Positions 46,335-54,905 of a stretch of 54,949 nt of DNA are shown piece by piece; the first letter of the stretch is position 1, and the number at the start of each line of letters is the position of its first letter. This DNA is from Candidatus Binatia bacterium. Lineage in GTDB: Bacteria > Desulfobacterota > Binatia > UBA12015. The stretch is taken from contig JAIEPK010000625.1 of the NCBI GenBank assembly GCA_019749875.1, forward strand, positions 1 to 54,949. Direction: 5' to 3'. The notes beneath the pieces are model-generated. The model was given only the letters and a program-made list of their open reading frames with translations, was not told where the DNA came from and did not search any database. The translations under genes and the position numbers were made by a program.

Positions 46335-47503
46335 GCGTCGATCTGCTGCGACACGGGGCTTCGGGCGGATACCGCATCCCGTTCAATCGCTCGACGCTCG
46401 TCGGACGCGAGCTCGAGTACATCGCGCAGGCGATGCGCATCGGGCAGATCGCGGGCGACCAGACGTTCACGCGCCGCTGCCACGACCTGCTCGAGACGAC
46501 GCTCGGCGTGCGGCGCGCGCTGCTCACGACGTCGTGCACGCACGCGCTCGAGCTCGCGGCCTTGCTGCTCGAGATCGAGCCCGGCGACGAGGTCGTCGTG
46601 CCGTCGTTCACCTTCGTCTCGACGGTGAACGCCTTCGTGCTGCGCGGCGCGACGCCGCGCATCGTCGACGTGCGCCCGGACACGCTGAACCTCGACGAGA
46701 GCAAGCTCGAGGCGGTCGTCGGCCCGCGCACCCGGGCGATCGTTCCAGTGCACTACGCGGGCGTCGGCTGCGCGATGGAGCCGATCCTCGAGATCGCGCA
46801 CGCGCACGGCGCCGCAGTGGTCGAGGACAACGCGCACGGCCTGTTCGGCAAGTACCGCGGGCAGTGGCTCGGCACGTTCGGCACGCTCGCCACGCAGAGC
46901 TTCCACGAGACCAAGAACGTCACCTGCGGCGAGGGCGGGGCGCTGCTGATCAACGACGCGCGCTGGATCGAGCGGGCCGAGATCCTGCGCGAGAAGGGCA
47001 CCGATCGCAGCCGCTTCTTCCGCGGCGAGGTCGACCGCTACGGCTGGGTCGACGTCGGCTCCAGCTACCTGATGTCCGACGTGCTGGCGGCGTTCCTGTT
47101 CGGGCAGCTGATCGAGTGGCCCGCGATCCAGAAGCGCCGCGAGCACCTCTGGACGCGCTACGACGGCGCGCTCGCCGCGTGGGCCGACGCCCACGACGTC
47201 CGCCGCCCGATCGTGCCGGAGGACTGCGAGCAGGCGTACCACATGTACTACCTGCTGCTGCCGTCCGAGCCGGCGCGCGCCCGCCTGGTCGCGCATCTGA
47301 AGGCCCGCGGCATCCTGGCGGTCTTCCACTACCTGCCGCTCAACACCTCGGCGATGGGTCGCAAGCTCGGCGGCCGGCCGGGCGACTGTCCGGTCGCCGA
47401 GGACGTGAGCGAGCGCTTGCTCCGCCTGCCTCTGTATGTCGGTCTCGACGACCGGGAGCAGGACGAAGTGATCACGGCGCTGATGGAGTTCTCGGGATGG
47501 TGA
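46331..47503 (+). CDS. wecE: dTDP-4-amino-4,6-dideoxygalactose transaminase-like aminotransferase
   Basis: PLP-dependent DegT/DnrJ/EryC1-family aminotransferase (390 aa) closely matching WecE/RffA, which makes dTDP-Fuc4N from dTDP-4-keto-6-deoxyglucose. Motifs: RIPFNRSTLVGRELEYI, LLTTSCTHALELAALLL, PSFTFVSTVNAFVLRGATP, catalytic Lys in FHETKNVTCGEGGALL near residue 193, and REKGTDRSRFFRGEVDRYGWVDVGSSYLMSD. The GTG start at 46331 overlaps the previous stop and has GGAG upstream. The following RffC-like acetyltransferase overlaps by 7 bases. Together they suggest synthesis of N-acetylated fucosamine for a surface glycan. Source of the keto-sugar is outside the window. Confidence 0.9.
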   Translation: MSVDLLRHGASGGYRIPFNRSTLVGRELEYIAQAMRIGQIAGDQTFTRRCHDLLETTLGVRRALLTTSCTHALELAALLLEIEPGDEVVVPSFTFVSTVNAFVLRGATPRIVDVRPDTLNLDESKLEAVVGPRTRAIVPVHYAGVGCAMEPILEIAHAHGAAVVEDNAHGLFGKYRGQWLGTFGTLATQSFHETKNVTCGEGGALLINDARWIERAEILREKGTDRSRFFRGEVDRYGWVDVGSSYLMSDVLAAFLFGQLIEWPAIQKRREHLWTRYDGALAAWADAHDVRRPIVPEDCEQAYHMYYLLLPSEPARARLVAHLKARGILAVFHYLPLNTSAMGRKLGGRPGDCPVAEDVSERLLRLPLYVGLDDREQDEVITALMEFSGW

Positions 47504-48246
47504 CGTCGTCGACGCCGCTGGTCGAGCGTCTCGACTGGGACTCGCAGTTCTTCGGTCGCGAGATCGGCCGCGCCCGGGTCGGTCGGCTGGACGCGACTAC
47601 CGCGGACCGCCTCGCCTACGATGCGCGCGCCGCGGGTCTCGCCTGCGTGTACTTCGCGGCCGGGATCGACGACTTCGAGACCGTGCTCGCAGCCGAGCGT
47701 CTCGGCTGTCACCTGGTCGACGTGCGCGTGGTCCTGGAGCGCCCCGAGCTCACGACGATCCCGTCCGGCGCGAGCGACACCGACTTTCGCATCGAGCCGG
47801 CGCGCGACGGCGATCTGCCGCAGCTCGAGCGCATCGCGACCGAGGTCGCGCGCCTGAGCCGATACGCGGCCGACCCGCGCTTCCGCGGCGAGGAAACCGA
47901 GCGCCTCTACCGGACCTGGATTCAGAACGCCTGGAACGGCTACGTCGACAAGGTGCTGGTCGCGCGCGACGCTGGCGGCGACGTGCTCGGCTTCGCGTGC
48001 CCCAAGATGCACGGCGAGCTGTGCGACCTGCAGCTGCTCGGCGTCGCCGGCGCGCAGCGTCAGCGGAAGCTCGGCCGGGCGCTGGTGCTGGCGGCGATGA
48101 CCTGGGGCCGCGAGCAGGGCGCGACGCGCATGCAGGCCGTGACGCAGGCGCGCAACCTGCCGGCGCAGCGGCTCTTCCAGCAGCTCGGCTTCCTCACCGC
48201 CGAGGTCAAGCTGTACTACCACCTGTGGTTGACGCCGGACCGCTGA
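47497..48246 (+). CDS. GNAT acetyltransferase, RffC/WecD-like
   Basis: A 249-aa GNAT protein. The N-terminal segment LDWDSQFFGREIGRARVG matches the LxWDSxFF motif at the start of RffC/WecD, the dTDP-fucosamine acetyltransferase; the GNAT core follows with GVAGAQRQRKLGRALVLAA (acetyl-CoA loop) and NLPAQRLFQQLGF. Given the WecE-like aminotransferase immediately upstream with overlapping codons (ATGGTGA), acetylation of dTDP-Fuc4N to dTDP-Fuc4NAc is likely. Its 3' end overlaps the convergent glycosyltransferase by 41 bases, which is unusual. Confidence 0.87.
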   Translation: MVTSSTPLVERLDWDSQFFGREIGRARVGRLDATTADRLAYDARAAGLACVYFAAGIDDFETVLAAERLGCHLVDVRVVLERPELTTIPSGASDTDFRIEPARDGDLPQLERIATEVARLSRYAADPRFRGEETERLYRTWIQNAWNGYVDKVLVARDAGGDVLGFACPKMHGELCDLQLLGVAGAQRQRKLGRALVLAAMTWGREQGATRMQAVTQARNLPAQRLFQQLGFLTAEVKLYYHLWLTPDR

Positions 48247-49255
48247 GCGCACGCACGGAGTAGGGCGGGCGGTTCATCGTCCGGAAGTGCACGCGCGCCA
48301 GATATTCGCCGATGATGCCGAGCGCGAACAGCTGCGCGCCGGAGAAGATCGCGATCACCGACGCGAGGAACGGGAAGCCCGGCACGACGCTGCCGTGCAG
48401 GATCCAGCGTCCCAGCACCCACGCGAGCACGGCGAAGCCGAACAGCGTGAAGCCGAAGCCGACCAGGCTCGCGATCTGCAACGGGAACGTGCTGAAGCCC
48501 GTCATCATGTTCATCGCGTGATTGACGAGCTTGCGGAAGGTGTAGTTGGAGACGCCTTCGGCGCGCTGCTCGTGGCGCACCGGGATCGCCGCGAAGCGCG
48601 TCGTTCCCCAGGTCAGGAGTACGTCGATCGACACGTAGTACCCGTCGTAGGACGCGAACGCGTCGCGCACCGACGTACGGAGCGCGCGGAACGCGCTCAC
48701 CTGGCGCGCGATCGGTGCGCCCATCGCCTGCGACAGCGCGAGCTTGGTGACGCGCGACGCCAGGTCGCGCAGGAACCCGTGCTGCTCGGCGACGGGTGCC
48801 CCGTAGACGACGTCGTGCCCTCGCGCGAGCTCCGCGAGGAGTGTCGGGATCTCCTCGGGCGGATGCTGGAGATCGTCGTCGATGGTGACGACGATCGCGT
48901 GATGAGCTGCGCGGAGACCGCACAGGAGCGCGTTGTGCTGGCCATAGTTGCGCATCAGGTCGATGCCGCGCACCCAGTCGTGCCGGGCCGACTGCTGCTC
49001 GATGACGCGCCAGCTGTCGTCGCGGCTGCCGTCGTTGACCAGGACGAGCTCGAAGGGAACGGCCAGGTCGCGCAGCACGGGCTCGAGTCGATCGACCAGG
49101 CGGGGCAGGATGGTCGCGCTGTTGTGCACCGGTACGACGACCGAGATCGAGCCGGGGGCCGGCTGCGGTGCCTGCCGGACGGCAGCCTCCGGCTGCGTGT
49201 CGCGCACGTGCGAGGCCTCGAACGGGTGCGGAGAAAGCGCCATCGAGCACGGCAT
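48206..49255 (-). CDS. GT2 glycosyltransferase, ArnC/DPM-like with two TM helices
   Basis: Family 2 glycosyltransferase (349 aa) of the polyprenyl-phosphate sugar transferase type. The GT-A domain begins ISVVVPVHNSATILPRLVDRL, with NDGSRDDSW and the DxD-type VTIDDDLQHPPEEIPTLL, and the C-terminal part has two membrane helices (LVGFGFTLFGFAVLAWVLG; SVIAIFSGAQLFALGIIGEYLARV), as in ArnC, GtrB and DPM-like proteins that charge undecaprenyl phosphate. Start at ATG 49255 is uncertain (49243 also possible; the track reaches 49420). Its end overlaps the acetyltransferase gene by 41 bases, tail to tail. Confidence 0.9.
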   Translation of the reverse strand: MPCSMALSPHPFEASHVRDTQPEAAVRQAPQPAPGSISVVVPVHNSATILPRLVDRLEPVLRDLAVPFELVLVNDGSRDDSWRVIEQQSARHDWVRGIDLMRNYGQHNALLCGLRAAHHAIVVTIDDDLQHPPEEIPTLLAELARGHDVVYGAPVAEQHGFLRDLASRVTKLALSQAMGAPIARQVSAFRALRTSVRDAFASYDGYYVSIDVLLTWGTTRFAAIPVRHEQRAEGVSNYTFRKLVNHAMNMMTGFSTFPLQIASLVGFGFTLFGFAVLAWVLGRWILHGSVVPGFPFLASVIAIFSGAQLFALGIIGEYLARVHFRTMNRPPYSVRALSGPASTTGGSTA

Positions 49256-49376
49256 CCTGACACCCCGGTCGGAGCCCGCGCAAGCGAGCCGACCGCATGC
49301 GGCTTGCTCCCGCGGCGGTGCGCCGCTACGTGAGCGAGACCATGAACGACGCGCCGCGAGCGGCCGGAAGGGCGCG

Positions 49377-51950
49377 ATGAGCGCCATCGCGCACGTGGTT
49401 CCGGGAGACGCGCCGTCCACCGGGCTCGCGCTGCCGCGGCCCCGCGTTTCGGGAAAGTTCTTCTTCGCCGGCGACGAGAAGCTCTACGTCAAGGCGGTGT
49501 CGTACGGGCCGTTCAAGCCCGGCGCCGATGGTGCGCCGTTCCCGCCGCGGGAGCGCGCCCGCCGTGACTTCGAGCTGATGCGCGCGCTGGGTGCGAACAC
49601 CTTCCGGACGTTCACGCCGCCGCCGACGTGGCTCCTCGATCTCGCTGCCGAGCACGGTCTGCGCGCGATCGTCGGCGTGCCGTGGGCGCAGCAGGTCTGC
49701 TTCCTCGACGATCCCACCATCGTCAGGGACAGCCGCAAGCGCATCGGCGATGCGGCACGCGCGATCGGCAACCACCCGGCCGTGCTCGCGATCTTCGTCG
49801 GCAACGAGACGCCGCCGGACATCGTGCGCTGGCACGGCCCGGACGCGGTGCAGAAGTTCCTCAAGTCGCTGTATCTGTCGGCGAAGGAGCAGGCTCCGGA
49901 GACGCTGGTCAGCTACGCGAACTATCCGCCGACCGAATACCTCGACCTCGACTTTCTCGATTTTCTGTCGTTCAACGTCTACCTGCACCGCGAGCCGGAC
50001 TTCCGTCGCTACTTGATGCGCCTGCAGAACCTCGCCGAGGACCGGCCGCTCTTCCTGTCCGAGTTCGGCATGGACTCGATCCGCGAGGGCGCCGAGCACC
50101 AGGCCGAGACGCTCGGCTGGCAGGTGCGCGTGGCCTTCGAGCTCGGCGTCGCGGGCGTCTCCGTGTTCGCGTGGACCGACGACTGGTTCGCGCTGGCGTG
50201 GCAGACCGGCGGCGGCTTCCAGGTCGAGGACTGGGCGTTCGGGCTGGTCGATCTCGAGCGCCGTCCGAAGCCCTCGTACCACGCGGTACAGAAGACGTTC
50301 GGCGCGCCGCTGCCGCCGTTGCCGCCCGATCCGCCGATGATCTCGGTCGTGGTGTGCGCGTACAACGCGGAGCGCACGATGGAGCCGTGTCTCCAGTCGC
50401 TGGTCGACTGCCCGTACCCGAACTACGAGGTCATCGTCGTCAACGACGGCTCGACCGACAAGACCGGCGAGATCTCGCACCGCTACGAGGGCGGCCGCAT
50501 CCGCGTGATCGACCAGCCGAACATGGGCCTGTCGGCCGCGCGCAACGTCGGCATCGAGGCCGCGAAGGGCGAGATCGTCGCCTACACGGACTCCGACTGT
50601 GTCGTCGATCCCGACTGGCTCACGTACCTCGCGTACAAGTTCAAGGAAGGCTTCGTCGCGGTCGGCGGTCCGAATTTCCCGCCGCCCGAGGACACGCTCG
50701 TTCCGTCCGCGGTCGCGGTCTCGCCGGGCGGCCCGACGCACGTGCTCGTCAACGACGACGTCGCCGAGCACATCCCGGGCTGCAACATGGCCTTCCTCAA
50801 GTCGAAGCTGCAGGAGATCAATGGCTTCGACGTCGCCTATACCGCCGCCGGCGACGACGTGGACCTCTGCTGGCGCTTGCAGAACGCCGGCTACACGATC
50901 GGCTTCAGCCCGGCCGCGATGGTCTGGCACTTCCGGCGCAACACCGTGCGCGCGTACCTGAAGCAGCAGATGGGCTACGGCAAGGCCGAGGCGCTGTTGT
51001 TCTTCAAGCACCCGCTGCACTTCAACCTGCTCGGACAGTCGCGCTGGCTGGGCCGCATCTACGGCGATCTGACGACCTCGTTCTTCTCGCGCCGACCGGT
51101 GATCTACTACGGCGCGTTCGGCGAGGGTCTGTTCCAGACGCTCTACGAGCGGCCGGCGTCGTTCTTCACCTACCTGCCGTTCACGCTGGAGTGGAACCTG
51201 GTCGCGGCAGTCCTGCTGCTCACGGCGCTCTTGTCCGGCGAGTACCTGGTGGTCTCGTCGATCCCGTTCCTCATCTCGGTGGTGTCGGCAGCGAACACGG
51301 CCGCGCGCGCGAAGCTCGACCCGCGCTTCGGCGGCCTGCGCGCGCGCCTGCTGGTGATGGCGCTGCTCTACCTCGGACCGCTGCTGCGCAGCTTCGAGCG
51401 CTACCTCTGGCGGCTGCGCGGCACGCGCGACGTCGAGCCGTTGGAGCAGAAGCGCCTGCGCGCCACCGAGGTGTCGTGGGTCAAGCGCAGCTTCGAGCTC
51501 GCGCTGTGGGGCGAGAGCGGCCAGGAGAAGAGCCAGCTGCTGCACGAGCTGATGTCGTTTCTCGCCATCCGCAAGTACCGGCTGTCGGTCGACTCGGGCT
51601 GGAACGACTGGGACATCGAGGTGTCGCGCGGCTTCTGGACCTCGGCGCGCATCGAGGTCGCGGTCGAGAACCACACCGGGATGAAGCGCCTGCTGCGCGT
51701 CCGGACCTCGCTGCACACCGCGCAGACGGGCCTCTGGGCCTTCCTCGCGTGCGTCGCCGTGGCCGTGATCGGCGTCGCCATCGACAACCCCGACCTGACG
51801 CGGCTCGGCGCGATCCTGGCGCTGCTCGACGTCGGCATGATCGCCTACCAGAACTTTCGCCTCGGCCGCGTGCTGCTGCGCGTGTTCGGGGCGGTGGCGA
51901 GCCGCCTCGAGCTGACGCGGGTCGGAAACGGACGCGAGCGCAAGGCGTGA
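49377..51950 (+). CDS. glycoside hydrolase/GT2 glycosyltransferase fusion with membrane region
   Basis: An 857-aa fusion. Residues about 20-310 form a TIM-barrel glycoside hydrolase like GH2/GH5, with a likely acid/base Glu in IFVGNETPP (near 142) and a likely nucleophile Glu in FLSEFGMDS (near 228). Residues about 320-580 form a GT2 domain (MISVVVCAYNAERTM, VNDGSTDKT, TDSDCVVDPDW with DxD, AAGDDVDLCWRL). Membrane helices follow near 604-645, then a soluble domain and two more helices near 784-830. A cytoplasm-facing GT-A and a TIM barrel in one chain suggests synthesis and trimming or sensing of one glycan. GGAAGGG precedes the ATG. It overlaps the ABC exporter start (GTGA). Confidence 0.85.
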   Translation: MSAIAHVVPGDAPSTGLALPRPRVSGKFFFAGDEKLYVKAVSYGPFKPGADGAPFPPRERARRDFELMRALGANTFRTFTPPPTWLLDLAAEHGLRAIVGVPWAQQVCFLDDPTIVRDSRKRIGDAARAIGNHPAVLAIFVGNETPPDIVRWHGPDAVQKFLKSLYLSAKEQAPETLVSYANYPPTEYLDLDFLDFLSFNVYLHREPDFRRYLMRLQNLAEDRPLFLSEFGMDSIREGAEHQAETLGWQVRVAFELGVAGVSVFAWTDDWFALAWQTGGGFQVEDWAFGLVDLERRPKPSYHAVQKTFGAPLPPLPPDPPMISVVVCAYNAERTMEPCLQSLVDCPYPNYEVIVVNDGSTDKTGEISHRYEGGRIRVIDQPNMGLSAARNVGIEAAKGEIVAYTDSDCVVDPDWLTYLAYKFKEGFVAVGGPNFPPPEDTLVPSAVAVSPGGPTHVLVNDDVAEHIPGCNMAFLKSKLQEINGFDVAYTAAGDDVDLCWRLQNAGYTIGFSPAAMVWHFRRNTVRAYLKQQMGYGKAEALLFFKHPLHFNLLGQSRWLGRIYGDLTTSFFSRRPVIYYGAFGEGLFQTLYERPASFFTYLPFTLEWNLVAAVLLLTALLSGEYLVVSSIPFLISVVSAANTAARAKLDPRFGGLRARLLVMALLYLGPLLRSFERYLWRLRGTRDVEPLEQKRLRATEVSWVKRSFELALWGESGQEKSQLLHELMSFLAIRKYRLSVDSGWNDWDIEVSRGFWTSARIEVAVENHTGMKRLLRVRTSLHTAQTGLWAFLACVAVAVIGVAIDNPDLTRLGAILALLDVGMIAYQNFRLGRVLLRVFGAVASRLELTRVGNGRERKA

Positions 51951-53743
51951 GCGAGCTGCTCGCCCACCTCCGCCGCATCTCGCCGTATCTCCGTCCCTAT
52001 CGCCTGCGTCTCGCGGGTGCGGTCGGGTTGGTCTTCTTGATCTCGATGGCGGAGGTCGCGAAGCCGTGGCCGCTGAAGATCGTCGTCGACAACGTGCTGG
52101 GCGGCAAGCCGCTCGCGCTCGCCGACTATCCGGCGTCGATGTCGCCGAGTACGCTGCTGGGCTTCGCCGCGGCGGGGCTCGTCTTCCTCTACGTGCTGAT
52201 CGGGCTCCTGCAGGTGGTCAGCAACTACGTCACGATCGACATCGGCCAGCGCATGGTCGACGACTTCCGCAGCGAGCTCTACCAGCACCTGCAGCGCCTG
52301 TCGCTGCGCTTCCACAACGTCCGCAGCGCGGGCGACCTGATGTACCGGCTCGCCGCCGACACGTTCGCGATCCAGACGCTGACGATGAACGGCTTCTTCC
52401 CGACCATCTCGGCGCTCGCGATGCTGGTCGGGATGCTGATCGTGATGGCGCAGCTCGACGCCTACTTGACGCTGATCGCGCTGCTGGTCTGCCCGCTGCT
52501 CGCGATCGTGATTCGCGTGATGAGCGCGCGCATCACGCGCGTCGCGACGCACGCGCGCGAGCGCGAGAGCGAGCTCTACTCGGCGGCCGAACGCTCGATG
52601 TCGGCGATCAAGGTGATCCAGGCGTTCACGCGCGAGGAAGAGGAGCACAAGCGCTTCATCGGCGTGAGCCGCGCGAGCCTGTCGGCGAACCTGCGACTCT
52701 ACACGTACCAGACCGGCTATTCGATGCTGGTCAACGTCGTCGGTGCGGTCGGCACCGCGGCGGTGATCTGGGTCGGCGCGCGCGCGGTCCTCGCCGGCGA
52801 GCTGAGCGTCGGCGACCTGCTGATCTTCTCGAGCTACCTCGCGTCGCTGTACGCGCCGATCAACAGCATCAGCAACAGCTACGGGCTGGTGCAGGGCGCC
52901 AAGGTCGGCGTGGGACGCGTGTACGAGATCCTCGAGATGGCGCCGGACGTGCCGGACGGCCCGCGCAAGCTCGCACGCGGCGACGTGCGTGGCGGTTTCG
53001 CGATCGAGCACGTCACCTTCGGCTACGCACCGGGGCAGACGGTGCTGCGCGACGTGTCGCTCGAGATCGCGCCGGGCGAGATGATCGCGCTGGTCGGGCC
53101 GACCGGTGCGGGCAAGACCACGCTCGTGAGCCTGCTCGCCCGCTTCTACGATCCGACCGAGGGACGTATCCTGCTCGACGGCGCCGACCTGAAGACGATG
53201 AACGTCCGCTCGCTGCGCGAGCAGTTCGCGATGGTCCTGCAGCCGTCGATCGTGTTCCCGACCACGCTACGCGACAACATCTCCTACGGACGGCGCGAGG
53301 CGACGGCCGCCGAGATCGACGCCGCCGCGCGCGCGGCGCAGCTCGGACCGCTGCTCGCCCGGCTGCCCGACGGGCTCGATACCCACATCGGCGAGCGCGG
53401 CGCGACGCTCTCCGAGGGCGAGCGCCAGCGGCTCACGATCGCCCGCGCGATCCTGCGCGACGCGCCGATCCTCATCCTCGACGAGCCGACGTCGGCGCTC
53501 GACGCCGAGACCGAGTCGCTGCTGATGCAGTCGCTCGAGACGCTGCTCGCCGGACGGACGTCGTTCGTGATCGCGCACCGGCTGTCGACGATCCGCAGCG
53601 CGAGCCGGATCGTCGTGCTGCGCGACGGCGGCATCGCGGAGATCGGCACGTACGACGAGCTGGTCGCGAGCGGCGGCTACTTCGCGCGACTGCACGGAAC
53701 GCAGTTCGGGCTCGCCGTCGATCGGAGGGAGACCGTTGGCTGA
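51947..53743 (+). CDS. MsbA-like ABC exporter (fused TMD-NBD)
   Basis: Half-size ABC exporter (598 aa) with six membrane helices (about 1-310) and a C-terminal ATPase. Walker A GPTGAGKTT (near 384), Q-loop MVLQPSIVF (near 428), signature LSEGERQRL (near 487; LSGGQ variant with Glu-Gly-Glu), Walker B ILILDEPTS (near 507), H-loop IAHRLST (near 541). Such homodimers export lipids, lipid-linked sugars or peptides. Its GTG start overlaps the GH-GT2 fusion stop by 4 bases and its own stop overlaps the next gene's TTG start, so the three proteins are made together; the exporter likely carries the glycan or lipid product. Confidence 0.92.
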   Translation: MSELLAHLRRISPYLRPYRLRLAGAVGLVFLISMAEVAKPWPLKIVVDNVLGGKPLALADYPASMSPSTLLGFAAAGLVFLYVLIGLLQVVSNYVTIDIGQRMVDDFRSELYQHLQRLSLRFHNVRSAGDLMYRLAADTFAIQTLTMNGFFPTISALAMLVGMLIVMAQLDAYLTLIALLVCPLLAIVIRVMSARITRVATHARERESELYSAAERSMSAIKVIQAFTREEEEHKRFIGVSRASLSANLRLYTYQTGYSMLVNVVGAVGTAAVIWVGARAVLAGELSVGDLLIFSSYLASLYAPINSISNSYGLVQGAKVGVGRVYEILEMAPDVPDGPRKLARGDVRGGFAIEHVTFGYAPGQTVLRDVSLEIAPGEMIALVGPTGAGKTTLVSLLARFYDPTEGRILLDGADLKTMNVRSLREQFAMVLQPSIVFPTTLRDNISYGRREATAAEIDAAARAAQLGPLLARLPDGLDTHIGERGATLSEGERQRLTIARAILRDAPILILDEPTSALDAETESLLMQSLETLLAGRTSFVIAHRLSTIRSASRIVVLRDGGIAEIGTYDELVASGGYFARLHGTQFGLAVDRRETVG

Positions 53744-54905
53744 TCCGCGACGCATCCTGGTGCTCGGCCTGATGGGCCGCTACCCGATGGCCGGCGTCGG
53801 CTGGCAGGCGCTGCAGTACCTGCTCGGCCTGTCGCGTCTCGGCTACGAGGTCTACTACGCGGAGGACTCAGGCGCGCCGCCGTACAACCCGGTGGAGATG
53901 ACGGTCACCGACGACGCGTCGTACAACGTCGCGTTCCTTCGCGGCGGCATGGAGCTGATCGGGCTCCGCGACCGCTGGATCTACTGGGACGAGCGCACCG
54001 ACACCTACCACGGTCACGGCCGGGACACCCTGCTCGAGCTCTACCGCACCGCGGGATCGATCTGGAACCTGTGCGGCGCGAGCCCGCCGAAGCCCGAGCA
54101 CCGCAGCGGTGCGGCAAAGCTGGTCTACGTCGAGACCGATCCGGTGTACGAGCAGTTCCGCGCGGCAAAAGGCGACCTGGGCGTACGCGCGATGCTCGAC
54201 GCGCACGACGTGCTGTTCACCTACGGCGAGAACCTGGGTGCGCCCGATTGCCCGGTCCCGCTCTCGGGCTACACGTGGCACGCGACGCGTCCGCCGGTCG
54301 TCGTCGATCTCTGGGAGGCGGCGCTGCCCGCGGACGGCGGCGCATACTCGACGATCGCGACCTGGGAGAACAAGGGCAAGGACGTCGAGTTCGGCGGCGA
54401 GACCTACCGCTGGTCGAAGCACCTGAACTTCCTCCACTACCTGCCGGTCGCGAAGCGCTGCGGCCTCGAGTTCGAGGTCGCGATCCAGCCGCCCGGCGAG
54501 AACGAGGCGTCGCTCCTGCGCGACAGTGGCTGGCGCACGGTCGACCCGCTCGCGGCCTCGTGCGACCTCGACGTGTACCGGCGCTTCATCCAGGGGTCGC
54601 GTGGCGAGTTCACCGTGGCGAAGGACATCTACGTCCGGCCGCGCTCCGGCTGGTCGAGCGATCGCAGCGTCTGCTACCTCGCCGCGGGTCGGCCGGTGAT
54701 CACGCAGGAGACGGCGGTCAGCAAGTTCATTCCCACCGGCGAGGGGATGCTGACGTTCTCGACCCTCGACGAAGCGATCGCGGCCGTGCAGGCAGTCGAG
54801 GCCGACTACGAGCGGCACGCACGCGCGGCGCTGCGGATTGCGCGCGAGCACTACGCGGCCGAGCGCGTGCTCGCCGACATGGCGCGCGTCGTCGGGATTG
54901 CTTGA
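53736..54905 (+). CDS. GT-B-like glycosyltransferase, uncharacterised
   Basis: A 389-aa cytosolic protein starting at TTG 53736 with GGAGGGAG about 5 bases upstream. The N-terminal Rossmann half reads RRILVLGLMGRYPMAGVGWQALQYLLGLSRLGYEVYY, as in GT-B glycosyltransferases, and the C-terminal half has WSSDRSVCYLAAGRPVITQETAVSKF, the nucleotide-sugar loop pattern of GT4/CgeB-like proteins, ending with a helix (ADYERHARAALRIAREHYAAERVLADM). The donor and acceptor are unknown. It overlaps the ABC exporter stop by 8 bases and is probably the last gene of the trio seen here; the remaining 44 bases of the window hold nothing identifiable. Confidence 0.8.
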   Translation: MADPRRILVLGLMGRYPMAGVGWQALQYLLGLSRLGYEVYYAEDSGAPPYNPVEMTVTDDASYNVAFLRGGMELIGLRDRWIYWDERTDTYHGHGRDTLLELYRTAGSIWNLCGASPPKPEHRSGAAKLVYVETDPVYEQFRAAKGDLGVRAMLDAHDVLFTYGENLGAPDCPVPLSGYTWHATRPPVVVDLWEAALPADGGAYSTIATWENKGKDVEFGGETYRWSKHLNFLHYLPVAKRCGLEFEVAIQPPGENEASLLRDSGWRTVDPLAASCDLDVYRRFIQGSRGEFTVAKDIYVRPRSGWSSDRSVCYLAAGRPVITQETAVSKFIPTGEGMLTFSTLDEAIAAVQAVEADYERHARAALRIAREHYAAERVLADMARVVGIA

